Virus record (IMG/VR): IMGVR_UViG_3300017917_000938
Span: 1-28,782 of that record
From: a virus
Direction: 5' to 3' (one strand)
Length of the DNA stretch: 28,782 bases
Shown piece after piece: positions 13,516 to 21,858 of this stretch (position 1 is its first letter; every line of letters starts with the position of its first letter). Position numbers and translations under genes: made by a program. A model generated the notes under the pieces. That model did not search any database, was not told where the DNA came from, and saw only the letters and a program-made list of their open reading frames with translations.

Positions 13516-15642
13516 ATGGCTACACCACAACCACCAGATGTTAATAATTTAAGGGAGGTAAATCAAGAACTATCTATTATTGAAGATTCACTTACAAGTA
13601 TAGGAGTATTATTACAATCTAAAATTGAAGAAGCTTTTGCTAATGTTCAAGATTCAACCCAAACTATAGCTGAGATATATAATAAAAATCTAAACAAGAG
13701 TATTAGAGATATGGCTAAAAACTCTGATACTATTCTTAAAAACAGCTTAGGAATAATATCAGGGCAAAACAAAACTAAAGATATTAGCAAACAGTTATTA
13801 AATCTTGAAATAAAAAAAGAAGCAACTGCCCGAAATATTGAAATGCTTAAAGCTAATGGGTTGATAGATGATGTTGAATCTCTTAAACTACAGGAAGATT
13901 TAACAGAACAATATGATGCTCAAAAGAACTTACTAACAAAACAATTAGATTTTAGTAAAGAAATTGAAGATAAAGTTGGATTAACAGGTAAACTTTTAAA
14001 AGAATCTTCTAAAATACCTATTATAGGTAAATTTATAGATGGTGAAGAAGCTTTAACTAAAATGAACATAGCAGCAGCTAAAGGTGCATCAAAACTTACT
14101 GTTTTAGCAACTGGTTTTGCTTCTGTAGGAAAAAGTTTAGCTAAAAATTTATTTGATCCTTTAACAACTATTGTTCTTTTATTTAATAGTGCTTTAAAAG
14201 CTAACAAACAGATTGTAGATTTAGGTAAAGCATTAGGTAAAGATTCATACGATTATAGACAAAATATAGCATCCGCTGCTCGTTCGTCAAGTAATTTAAA
14301 TGTTACTACTGAAAATTTAGTAGGAGCATTTAATGAAATATCCCAATCCACAGGATACACATACGAATATACAGCCGATCAACTTGAAACTCAAGTTAAG
14401 TTAACTAAACAAGTAGGCTTACAAGCAGACGAAGCTGCACAAATACAAAGATATGGTGTTTTAAATAACCAAACATCAGAAAAAACATATAGTAATTTTA
14501 TTAAAGGATTAGTATCAGCTAGAAATCAACTTAGAGTAGGTATTGATTTTAAAGCTACATTAGCAGAGGCAGTAAAAGTATCAGGTCAGTTAGCAGCGAA
14601 TCTAGGATACAATCCTGAACGTATTGCTAAAGCTATAGTTACTGCTAAAGCATTTGGTATGACTTTAGATCAAGTAGCGAAATCAGGAGAAGCATTATTA
14701 AATTGGGAATCATCTATTGATAATGAACTTAAAGCTGAATTATTAACTGGTAAACAATTAAATTTAGAAAAAGCTCGTTATGCGGCTTTAACTGGTGATC
14801 AAGTTGCATTAGCTGAAGAATTAGCAAACCAAGTAGGAACTGCAGCCGATTTTACTAAAATGAATGTATTGCAACAGAAAGCATTAGCTGAGTCTGTTGG
14901 TATGACCGCTGATGAGCTTTCAAATACATTAAGAAAACGAGAAGAAGCTATTAAAAGTGGTAAATCATTAGCACAAATAACTGATGAAGAGGCTAAACAA
15001 GCTATTGAAAGACAAAATATACAAGATAAATTTAACGCTGCTATTTTAAAATTACAAGATTTAGTGGGTAATTTAGTAGCAGGTCCTTTTGGACAACTAC
15101 TAGATATATTAGCAAAATCACTAAATATAATATCTAGTATATTAAGTAATTCTTTAGTTTTAGGAGCTGTATTGGGGGGTGTAGTAGGAGCTAATTTATT
15201 AAAGATGGTTGGTTATTTTAAGCAAATGAAAAAACTATCCATTGCAACTGCTATAACGGATATTGTTAGTGCTGCTTTTAAATCTTTAGGTCCTTTACCT
15301 GTTGTAGGTATGGCTTTAGCAGGAGCTGCTGCTGGTGCTGGTATAGCTTATTTGATGAGCCAATCATCTAAATCTGGTCCTGAATTTGCAGCAGGTGGTA
15401 TTGTAACAAGTGAAATTAATAATGCTACTATTGGTGAAGCTGGTCCTGAAGCTATTATACCATTAAATTCTCCAAAAGCAGCAGGAATGTTAGGGGGAAA
15501 TGTAGATCTAACACCAATGATAGCTGCTATAAATGAAGTTAGAGCATCTGTTGATAGATTATACAACAAAAATACAACAATTAATATGGACAGTAAGCAA
15601 GTAGGTTCAACACTAGTACAAAGTTCATATAAACTAGCATAA
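13516..15642 (+). CDS. Tail tape measure protein
   Basis: This 708-aa protein has long helical, coiled-coil regions in its first 500 residues (EVNQELSIIEDSLTSIGVLLQ; QLLNLEIKKEATARNIEMLK; EDLTEQYDAQKNLLTKQLDF). Hydrophobic segments occur at about 530-620 (ILSNSLVLGAVLGGVVGANLL; LPVVGMALAGAAAGAGIAYLM). Near the C-terminus (about 626-655) it carries GGIVTSEINNATIGEAGPEAIIPL, the typical end motif of tape measure proteins. It sets tail length and is expelled with the DNA. At about 0.15 nm per residue it would correspond to a tail of roughly 100 nm. It directly follows the frameshifted chaperone, the expected order. Confidence 0.9.
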   Translation: MATPQPPDVNNLREVNQELSIIEDSLTSIGVLLQSKIEEAFANVQDSTQTIAEIYNKNLNKSIRDMAKNSDTILKNSLGIISGQNKTKDISKQLLNLEIKKEATARNIEMLKANGLIDDVESLKLQEDLTEQYDAQKNLLTKQLDFSKEIEDKVGLTGKLLKESSKIPIIGKFIDGEEALTKMNIAAAKGASKLTVLATGFASVGKSLAKNLFDPLTTIVLLFNSALKANKQIVDLGKALGKDSYDYRQNIASAARSSSNLNVTTENLVGAFNEISQSTGYTYEYTADQLETQVKLTKQVGLQADEAAQIQRYGVLNNQTSEKTYSNFIKGLVSARNQLRVGIDFKATLAEAVKVSGQLAANLGYNPERIAKAIVTAKAFGMTLDQVAKSGEALLNWESSIDNELKAELLTGKQLNLEKARYAALTGDQVALAEELANQVGTAADFTKMNVLQQKALAESVGMTADELSNTLRKREEAIKSGKSLAQITDEEAKQAIERQNIQDKFNAAILKLQDLVGNLVAGPFGQLLDILAKSLNIISSILSNSLVLGAVLGGVVGANLLKMVGYFKQMKKLSIATAITDIVSAAFKSLGPLPVVGMALAGAAAGAGIAYLMSQSSKSGPEFAAGGIVTSEINNATIGEAGPEAIIPLNSPKAAGMLGGNVDLTPMIAAINEVRASVDRLYNKNTTINMDSKQVGSTLVQSSYKLA

Positions 15643-15649
15643 CAATTAA

Positions 15650-15660
15650 ATATTTATATT
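15650..15660 (+). promoter_or_regulatory. Putative promoter motif ATATTTATATT
   Basis: The element lies 24 bases before the ATG at 15674 in a 31-base gap. No terminator hairpin precedes it here, so read-through from the tape measure gene is expected as well. Confidence 0.4.
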
Positions 15661-15673
15661 AAACAACAATACA

Positions 15674-15922
15674 ATGGGATTATTAGACAATTTAAAAAAC
15701 AGTATACTAGGTTTAGGTGGAAATAAACCAAAAACTTTTGGAGTTGACCCTGTTCCTCCAGATTCATTACATCTTAATTACTCAACTGAGGGAACACCAG
15801 TTATAACATGGAGAACGATCAGTGGTGTTGGTCCAAAACCACAACCATCTAGATTAGACATTGGTAATACTAAAAGTAAATACAAACCTAAAGGTAAATA
15901 CACAGACAATCTTCCTAAATAA
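15674..15922 (+). CDS. Small structural-region protein (82 aa)
   Basis: This 82-aa, proline- and lysine-rich protein begins MGLLDNLKNSILGLGGNKPK. The next gene also begins with MGL and an NLK segment (MGLINLKTDLKSLKYG), so the two may share an N-terminal signal or have arisen by duplication of a short head. The remainder (VDPVPPDSLHLNYSTEGTPV, KYKPKGKYTDNLPK) looks extended. The stop overlaps the next start as TAATG, so translation is coupled. Position between tape measure and baseplate genes suggests a minor tail or baseplate component. No family is recognised. Confidence 0.65.
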   Translation: MGLLDNLKNSILGLGGNKPKTFGVDPVPPDSLHLNYSTEGTPVITWRTISGVGPKPQPSRLDIGNTKSKYKPKGKYTDNLPK

Positions 15923-17796
15923 TGGGATTAATAAACCTCAAAACCGATTTAAAATCACTTAAATACGGACATGATCGTCCTGGGGGTGGAAATAGTGGTC
16001 AACCTTACATTCAAACTGATATTAATAGACCTGGAGCTAATGTTATAGGTAACTTAGACGATGGTTTAGTTAGAGGTGGAATTTTAGGTGCTACTAAAGC
16101 ATCCGTAGTCGATACTATTCGTATTGGGAAATTTCTAACTGACTTTGCTAAAGGACCACTGTTTATTGTTAAACAGGTTGGACTACAGTTATCTAATCCT
16201 AGATTAGAATCTAAAGCTGCTGTAACCGGTATTGGGTTTATAGATAGAATTGCATCAAAATTAAATGATGTAAATATAGGTCCTACCCGTATATACAATT
16301 TAGGTATTAATACTATAGCTCAAGTACCTGTTAATGCATTTGGTATACATTTTAATAGACATGGTTTATTACCTGTACAAGATGATACTAACAAATACTT
16401 AGCCATAGTTCAATCAAATAATAAAGGAAATGGAGTTAATAATAGATTAGTAAAATATGCTAATAAATTATTACCTCAAACTCAACCACAACCAACAGGA
16501 GCGCTAAAACTACTACAATCAGTATTATCGCTAATACCAGGAGCATCTAATTTTATTACTCCACAACAACAAATGATAGACCAATATGTTGGTGGACCTG
16601 GATCGGTTTATGGTATAGGTAAAACATTTATTAGACGTTATGATTACACTAATAATGGTGTAAACAAACAACAACCACAAGAGAAAGGTAAAATAAACTA
16701 TGCTGGATTATTAGGGGTATCTAACAATTATTTTGACTATTCACCAGTTAATGAAAAAGTTAAAACAGACAATCCACTTACTCAACGTATACTACGTGGA
16801 GGAATAATACCAGGAGTAACAGATATTAATATTTTACCCACACAATCTTTACAACCCCAAATAGCGGAATATAATAATATAGATCTTAATAACCCTACAA
16901 GCATACCAACACAGGTAAATAACAATGCTGTGTTATATGGTAATTCTAAAACATATAGTAAATTAAGGGCACAAATAAAAAAACAATCTACTATAACAGG
17001 ATCATATTCTGGATCTATATCAACTATTCAAAATACAGTAAATAGAAATACTCCTGACTACAAATATTATGGAAAAAGAAACTTAGTAGAAGGATACAGT
17101 GGTTCTAAAGTAGAATATAATAACACAAATTTATTTAGCAGAAAAGATGCAGATATATTATCAGTATCGTTTAGAGCTATTGATCCGTTCAATCCAAGTA
17201 TAAACAGTGTAGATGATAAAGGTAGATTTTTATTTTCTGCTTATATGAAAGGATTTAAAGATAATTTTGAAGGAACATGGAACGACGTTAACTACGCAGG
17301 TCGTGCTGAAAGTTTCTTTGTATATAATAAATTTAAACGCACTGTAAACTTTAGTTTACAAATACCATGCTTTAATAAAGTAGAATTATTTCTTAAACAT
17401 AGAGCATTAGGTCAGTTAGCATCAACAACAGCTGGTGCCTATAGTACAGGTAAAGAAAATGGAGGTTTATTAGGTGGTGTTATATTAAGAGTAAATGTAG
17501 GTAACTATCTAGTAGGAGAATACGCTATATTAAATAGTTTAATTTATGATATACCCGACGATACAGCTTGGGACATAGATGATGATGCTTTATTAGCAAT
17601 GAATATAAATGCTAATTTTAGTCTTACTATAATACATAAAAAATTACCACAATATAGCCCAACCGATGGTTTCTTTGGTTACCTACCTAAACCTAAGGTT
17701 CCTAAACCTACGATAGATGGAAAAGATTCTAAAGATGCTGATTTCCTTATATCGTCTGAACGAGTAGCACAGTTTACTAAAAACGAATATAAGTAA
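15922..17796 (+). CDS. Baseplate protein, probably tail-tube-like (gp48/gp54 position)
   Basis: This is a 624-aa protein. The first 400 residues are Gly/Asn/Pro/Gln-rich with few recognisable motifs. The C-terminal 220 residues look like a globular tube-type domain: ADILSVSFRAIDPFNP, then YAGRAESFFVYNKFKRTVNFSLQIPC, LGQLASTTAGAYS, GGVILRVNVGNYLVGEYAILNSLIYDIPDDTAWDID and MNINANFSLTIIHKKLPQ. A GR-x-E ... Y ... R-x-V-x-F-x-L-x-I pattern is what baseplate tube initiators and caps (T4 gp48/gp54) show, and the order (after tape measure, before a gp53-like wedge gene) agrees. The assignment is an inference. The start is fixed by the TAATG junction. Confidence 0.6.
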   Translation: MGLINLKTDLKSLKYGHDRPGGGNSGQPYIQTDINRPGANVIGNLDDGLVRGGILGATKASVVDTIRIGKFLTDFAKGPLFIVKQVGLQLSNPRLESKAAVTGIGFIDRIASKLNDVNIGPTRIYNLGINTIAQVPVNAFGIHFNRHGLLPVQDDTNKYLAIVQSNNKGNGVNNRLVKYANKLLPQTQPQPTGALKLLQSVLSLIPGASNFITPQQQMIDQYVGGPGSVYGIGKTFIRRYDYTNNGVNKQQPQEKGKINYAGLLGVSNNYFDYSPVNEKVKTDNPLTQRILRGGIIPGVTDINILPTQSLQPQIAEYNNIDLNNPTSIPTQVNNNAVLYGNSKTYSKLRAQIKKQSTITGSYSGSISTIQNTVNRNTPDYKYYGKRNLVEGYSGSKVEYNNTNLFSRKDADILSVSFRAIDPFNPSINSVDDKGRFLFSAYMKGFKDNFEGTWNDVNYAGRAESFFVYNKFKRTVNFSLQIPCFNKVELFLKHRALGQLASTTAGAYSTGKENGGLLGGVILRVNVGNYLVGEYAILNSLIYDIPDDTAWDIDDDALLAMNINANFSLTIIHKKLPQYSPTDGFFGYLPKPKVPKPTIDGKDSKDADFLISSERVAQFTKNEYK

Positions 17797-18104
17797 TGAA
17801 CAGATATAATAACGCAACTATATTAAAAACAGAATACACTAACAGACCCTATTATAAAGGTAAAATGTACCCTAACATTCCTTTGTCAGAGTCTGATGTG
17901 TATGTTATTACTACTGTAGGAGACAGGCTTGATTCCCTAGCCTATTCTTATTATAATGACGCTACATTATGGTGGGTAATAGCTATGGCTAATAACAATG
18001 CAACTAAAGGAGCATTATACCCAATACCAGGAACACAATTAAGAATACCAACTGATATAAATGCAGTTTTAGATCAATACGAACAGTTTAACCAAGCTAG
18101 ATAA
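17796..18104 (+). CDS. Baseplate wedge protein, gp53/LysM-like
   Basis: This 102-aa protein has a LysM-like core at about residues 33-90: VYVITTVGDRLDSLAYSYYNDATLWWVIAMANN, then LYPIPGTQLRIP. The pattern GDRLDSLAYxYYxDxxLWWVIAxAN with PGTxLRIP is shared by phage tail LysM proteins and the T4 baseplate wedge protein gp53, which is longer (196 aa). It probably links the tube/hub to the wedges or binds peptidoglycan-like surfaces. It is coupled to the preceding gene by TAATG, and the hub gene follows seven bases later. Confidence 0.8.
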   Translation: MNRYNNATILKTEYTNRPYYKGKMYPNIPLSESDVYVITTVGDRLDSLAYSYYNDATLWWVIAMANNNATKGALYPIPGTQLRIPTDINAVLDQYEQFNQAR

Positions 18105-18111
18105 AAAAGTT

Positions 18112-21100
18112 ATGTCAATATTTAAAAGCACATTTACTAAAGAAGTAAAGGAACAATTAGCAGTAAGACAAAAAGCCATTGCTAATCGTACACCGGAATC
18201 AATACAATACATTAATTCTCGTAATTCATGGATTAGAATGACTTCTAGTGTTAATGTAAATGGTTCTGCTGACTTAGCTAAACAATACGTTTTATTAGGT
18301 GGTACTTCAGATAACGGCAAATTAAGATCTGGGGTTGGAAGTAAAAACGAAGCATACTCAACAGTATCACCTGGTGGTAATCCACATTTAAGAGGTATTA
18401 GACCAATGCCTGGTATAACATCAATAGAAGTTAAATCAAAGTCAGCATATGGTTCATTAAGAGAGGTAACAGTAAATTTTCAATGCTGGGACATAGAACA
18501 ACTACAAGATTTAGAAGTTCTATATATGAGACCAGGATACACAGCATTAATAGAATGGGGGTGGTTTCCATATCTAGATAACGCTGGAAAATTAATAACT
18601 ACATTTCCTGGTTTTTATGATATATTAAATAAACCACAAACAAATAGAACAGAACTATTTAAAGCATTATATCAAAAATCATTAGATAGTAGTGGAAACT
18701 ACGATGCTATGTTTGGATATATTAAAAACTACCAATGGTCTGCTAGACCAGATGGAGGTTATGATTGTACAACAACATTAGTTTCTACTGGGGAGATAAT
18801 TGAATCCCTAAAAATAAATTATATATTACCTGATAAAGCAGAACTAAATACAAAAACTGAATTATTAGCTAACGATTTTATAGTTTCTGAAAAGAAAAAA
18901 GATTGGCTATCCGAGTATCAAAAAAATATAGTAGCAGGAGTATGGGCTGAGGCTTTATTTAAACTCAAAGCACCAGGAGTAACTATTTCTCCTAGTTCAG
19001 TCTTTTACAATAAAACAGCAAATATACCATTATCTTATTCCTCAACTGATGGTACTAATGAAAAAAATAACATATCTAATGATGGAACTCAAGTATATGT
19101 TACTTTAGAATGTGTGATAGACGTACTTAATAAGCATGTTATTGCTAAATCAAAAACTGATGGAGAACCGTTAGTAAAATTATCAATATATTCAAAAGAA
19201 TTAAACAGCAACGGAAGTAATGATTTATATTGTGTAGCACATCCTTTACAAGTATCAGTGGACCCAGGAGTATGTTTAATTAAAAGTCCATTATGGTATA
19301 ATGGTGGTCAATCAACTATAATTGAACAAACAAGAGAAAATGTAAGTGCTGATCCTGAAGTACAAACGGCTAGTGGTTCTTTTGAATTAATTAAAAAGGG
19401 TTGGGAAGGTAGCTGGATTAACCCCACTGATGAAAATTCATTATTGAAAGGTATTGAAATGATAACTAGTCAAAAGGTATACAACATAGTTGAAAATTAT
19501 ATTAAAAAATCTAAAAGTGAAAGTGGATATGGTAGTTTAGAAGAAGTTCTTAATGGTGAATTAGGTAGTGGAGATTTAGAATTAGCAAACAAAATAAAAG
19601 ATCATTTAGAAAAAAATGTACTATCAACAGCAGGAAAATTAACAGTTATTGTAACTCCTGAATTAATAACATATTCTGATAAAGCAGGAAATATAGTAGA
19701 AGTAAAATCAACTAAAAATGTTAAAAAAATAGAAATTAACCGTACATTTTCTTTAGATGAATCAGCAGGGTTTGCTCAAGTTATTATAGGTTCTAAATCT
19801 ACTCAAGCTATAGCTGCTTTAGATTTTTTAAAGAATCTATCATTAGATTATTTTTATAAAAATGAATATAGTGAAATAGGAATTATAAAAAATATCTATG
19901 TAAATGTTGATTATCTTTATCAAAAAGCAATAGATGTTAATATTGAAATAGGAGATAATAAAGAAAAAAATGAAATTAGTTTATACACTTATTTGAAAAC
20001 CATAATAAGAGATATTCAAATATCTATAGGTAATTTAAATTCATTTGAAATTCATGTTGACCCTAACGATAACAATGTTGCTAGAATAATAGATATAAAT
20101 TATACAGAACCAGAAAAAGCTACATATAAAAACCTATTTGAATTACAAGTACACAATCTACAATCAGTAGTGAGGTCTTATAGTATGCAGTCTCAAATAT
20201 TTCCTGATCAAAGTGCTACAATAGCTATTGGAGCCCAAGTAAAAGGAGGACAACTAGGGATGCAAACTAACACTATGATTGATTTTAATAGAAATCTAAC
20301 CGATAGAATCATTCTTGAAAAGGTAGATGGACAACAAAGTAGTACAAGTATAAATAACAACAACCCTACTATTACTAATGGCATATCTCAAATAGTAGAG
20401 GCATTTGCTGCCTTTAATGAAAAATCTGTAGAACCTAACAATAAAATAGATTATAGCAAACTTGTAGCAAATGCTAAAAATTCTTTAAGAGATGTAATAA
20501 AATATTTCCAATCAGTAACACGATCACCAGGTAGTAATAGAAACTTAATACCAATTAAATTATCATTGGAAATGGATGGTATTAGTGGTTTAGTAATAGG
20601 ACATATGTTTAAATTACCTAAAAATGTAGTACCTAAAGGATATAGAGGAGATGGGAATGTAGGTTCTCAATTAGGAAATGTTATAACTTCTATTGGTCAT
20701 ACTATTGGAAATGGAGATTGGGTAACTAAAATAGATACATTAAATGTAGTATTAGAAACATATGATGGAATTTTATTTGGAGGACTAAATTTAGATATAG
20801 TAAAAGAAATAATAAATATAGGAACTACAAATGATAACATAAAAACAACGGAGACAAATAGATACTCAGCTTCTTCTGTAGCTCCTATATCAAATTATTT
20901 GTTTGGTAAAGCAGTATCATTTGATGGTAATAAACCTGGTGAAGGAATAAATTCATTACCACATGAAAATTGGGGAGGTTTAAAACCAATATGGCAGAAC
21001 TCTAATGGATGGGATATAGCTAATGAAGCTGGTACTCCAATATATGCTTTGTTTGATGGTATTGTATCTAAAGTTTCATTTTATGAAAATAATAATACCG

Positions 21101-21330
21101 TTTGGGGATATTCAATGACTATAAATGGAAAAGATAATAAAGTATTTATTACCCATATGGATAGTGTAGTGGTGAATGATGGATCAACAGTAAAAAAAGG
21201 ACAATTAGTTGGTTTTGTAGGATTATGGCCTATCAGATATGCTAGATTGCATTTTTACCCTCATACACATATAGCACTTGAAAAAGGAAAATTAAGCCAG
21301 TATGTAACAAACAACCTTCAGCTAAAATGA
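18112..21330 (+). CDS. Giant baseplate hub protein with C-terminal M23-like peptidase domain
   Basis: This is a 1072-aa protein. The N-terminal part (about 80-200) contains GNPHLRGIRPMPGITSIEVKS and VTVNFQCWDIEQLQDLEVLYMRPG; the middle carries long helices and beta segments. The region about 815-880 (SLEMDGISGLVIGHMFKLP ... SIGHTIGNGDWVTKIDTLNVVLE) resembles the hub fold of gp27/gpD proteins. The C-terminal 130 residues are LytM/M23-like: GWDIANEAGTPIYALFDGIV, VFITHMDSVVVNDGSTVKKGQLVGFVG and HTHIALEKG. His1015 and His1051-x-His1053 are present, but the HxGxD motif reads SNGWD (Ser964, Asp968), so a zinc-ligand His is missing. It is the likely cell-puncturing hub with a wall-binding or wall-degrading tip. 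Confidence 0.8.
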   Translation: MSIFKSTFTKEVKEQLAVRQKAIANRTPESIQYINSRNSWIRMTSSVNVNGSADLAKQYVLLGGTSDNGKLRSGVGSKNEAYSTVSPGGNPHLRGIRPMPGITSIEVKSKSAYGSLREVTVNFQCWDIEQLQDLEVLYMRPGYTALIEWGWFPYLDNAGKLITTFPGFYDILNKPQTNRTELFKALYQKSLDSSGNYDAMFGYIKNYQWSARPDGGYDCTTTLVSTGEIIESLKINYILPDKAELNTKTELLANDFIVSEKKKDWLSEYQKNIVAGVWAEALFKLKAPGVTISPSSVFYNKTANIPLSYSSTDGTNEKNNISNDGTQVYVTLECVIDVLNKHVIAKSKTDGEPLVKLSIYSKELNSNGSNDLYCVAHPLQVSVDPGVCLIKSPLWYNGGQSTIIEQTRENVSADPEVQTASGSFELIKKGWEGSWINPTDENSLLKGIEMITSQKVYNIVENYIKKSKSESGYGSLEEVLNGELGSGDLELANKIKDHLEKNVLSTAGKLTVIVTPELITYSDKAGNIVEVKSTKNVKKIEINRTFSLDESAGFAQVIIGSKSTQAIAALDFLKNLSLDYFYKNEYSEIGIIKNIYVNVDYLYQKAIDVNIEIGDNKEKNEISLYTYLKTIIRDIQISIGNLNSFEIHVDPNDNNVARIIDINYTEPEKATYKNLFELQVHNLQSVVRSYSMQSQIFPDQSATIAIGAQVKGGQLGMQTNTMIDFNRNLTDRIILEKVDGQQSSTSINNNNPTITNGISQIVEAFAAFNEKSVEPNNKIDYSKLVANAKNSLRDVIKYFQSVTRSPGSNRNLIPIKLSLEMDGISGLVIGHMFKLPKNVVPKGYRGDGNVGSQLGNVITSIGHTIGNGDWVTKIDTLNVVLETYDGILFGGLNLDIVKEIINIGTTNDNIKTTETNRYSASSVAPISNYLFGKAVSFDGNKPGEGINSLPHENWGGLKPIWQNSNGWDIANEAGTPIYALFDGIVSKVSFYENNNTVWGYSMTINGKDNKVFITHMDSVVVNDGSTVKKGQLVGFVGLWPIRYARLHFYPHTHIALEKGKLSQYVTNNLQLK

Positions 21331-21821
21331 AAATACCAGCAAACATAATAGTAGAAAACAAGTATACTCAAGGTAATGAATATATAGAAGAAAAAACTAA
21401 TAAAAATTACCAAGGGTATTACTATGAACTAAATGGTTCATTATATGCTGGGAAATCATATAGCGATAATGCTTTAAAAATTATTCCTATAACTGATAGA
21501 AACAAAATGCTAACACAGGGACTGTCAGTGGCTACATTTTCTGTTGTATCTGGGGTTACATCTCAACAGTTAGCTTCACCTACAGTAACGAGTATTGCTG
21601 GACCAACAGGAGCGAGTTTTAATACTCATAATAGTTTTTTAGTTAGATATTTCTCAAGCCAAGTTAATATACAACCAAAAATAATTAAAGAAATAAGTAA
21701 AGAAACATACGATTCTTTAAAAACAAACTCACTGTATCAAACTACTTTTATTGGACCTACCCAAAGCATAGATCAAGCAGATAAACAAATGCCTGGTTTA
21801 AAATCTTTTTTGTTAGGCTAA
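21327..21821 (+). CDS. Baseplate-region protein of unknown function (164 aa)
   Basis: This 164-aa protein starts at the ATG of an ATGA overlap with the hub gene, so it is translationally coupled to it. Visible features are MKIPANIIVENKYTQGNEYI, then YQGYYYELNGSLYAGKSYSD (an aromatic beta hairpin), a Ser/Thr/Ala-rich middle, and FLVRYFSSQVNIQPKIIKEISKETYDSL. There is no signal peptide or membrane helix. I think similar proteins accompany hub genes in other T4-like phages, but I cannot name a family. It is probably a minor structural or hub-assembly protein, and the last gene of the tail operon. Confidence 0.65.
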   Translation: MKIPANIIVENKYTQGNEYIEEKTNKNYQGYYYELNGSLYAGKSYSDNALKIIPITDRNKMLTQGLSVATFSVVSGVTSQQLASPTVTSIAGPTGASFNTHNSFLVRYFSSQVNIQPKIIKEISKETYDSLKTNSLYQTTFIGPTQSIDQADKQMPGLKSFLLG

Positions 21822-21858
21822 ATTTTTATTTTATCTTTAACCTTAAATAGGTTATGAT

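Noticed and set aside
8897-15660. TATAAATA (T4 late promoter core) on the minus strand at several ATATTTATA sites
   Set aside because: It would point away from the + strand genes and there are no minus-strand genes to serve; I treat the + strand ATATTTAT element as the signal, if any.
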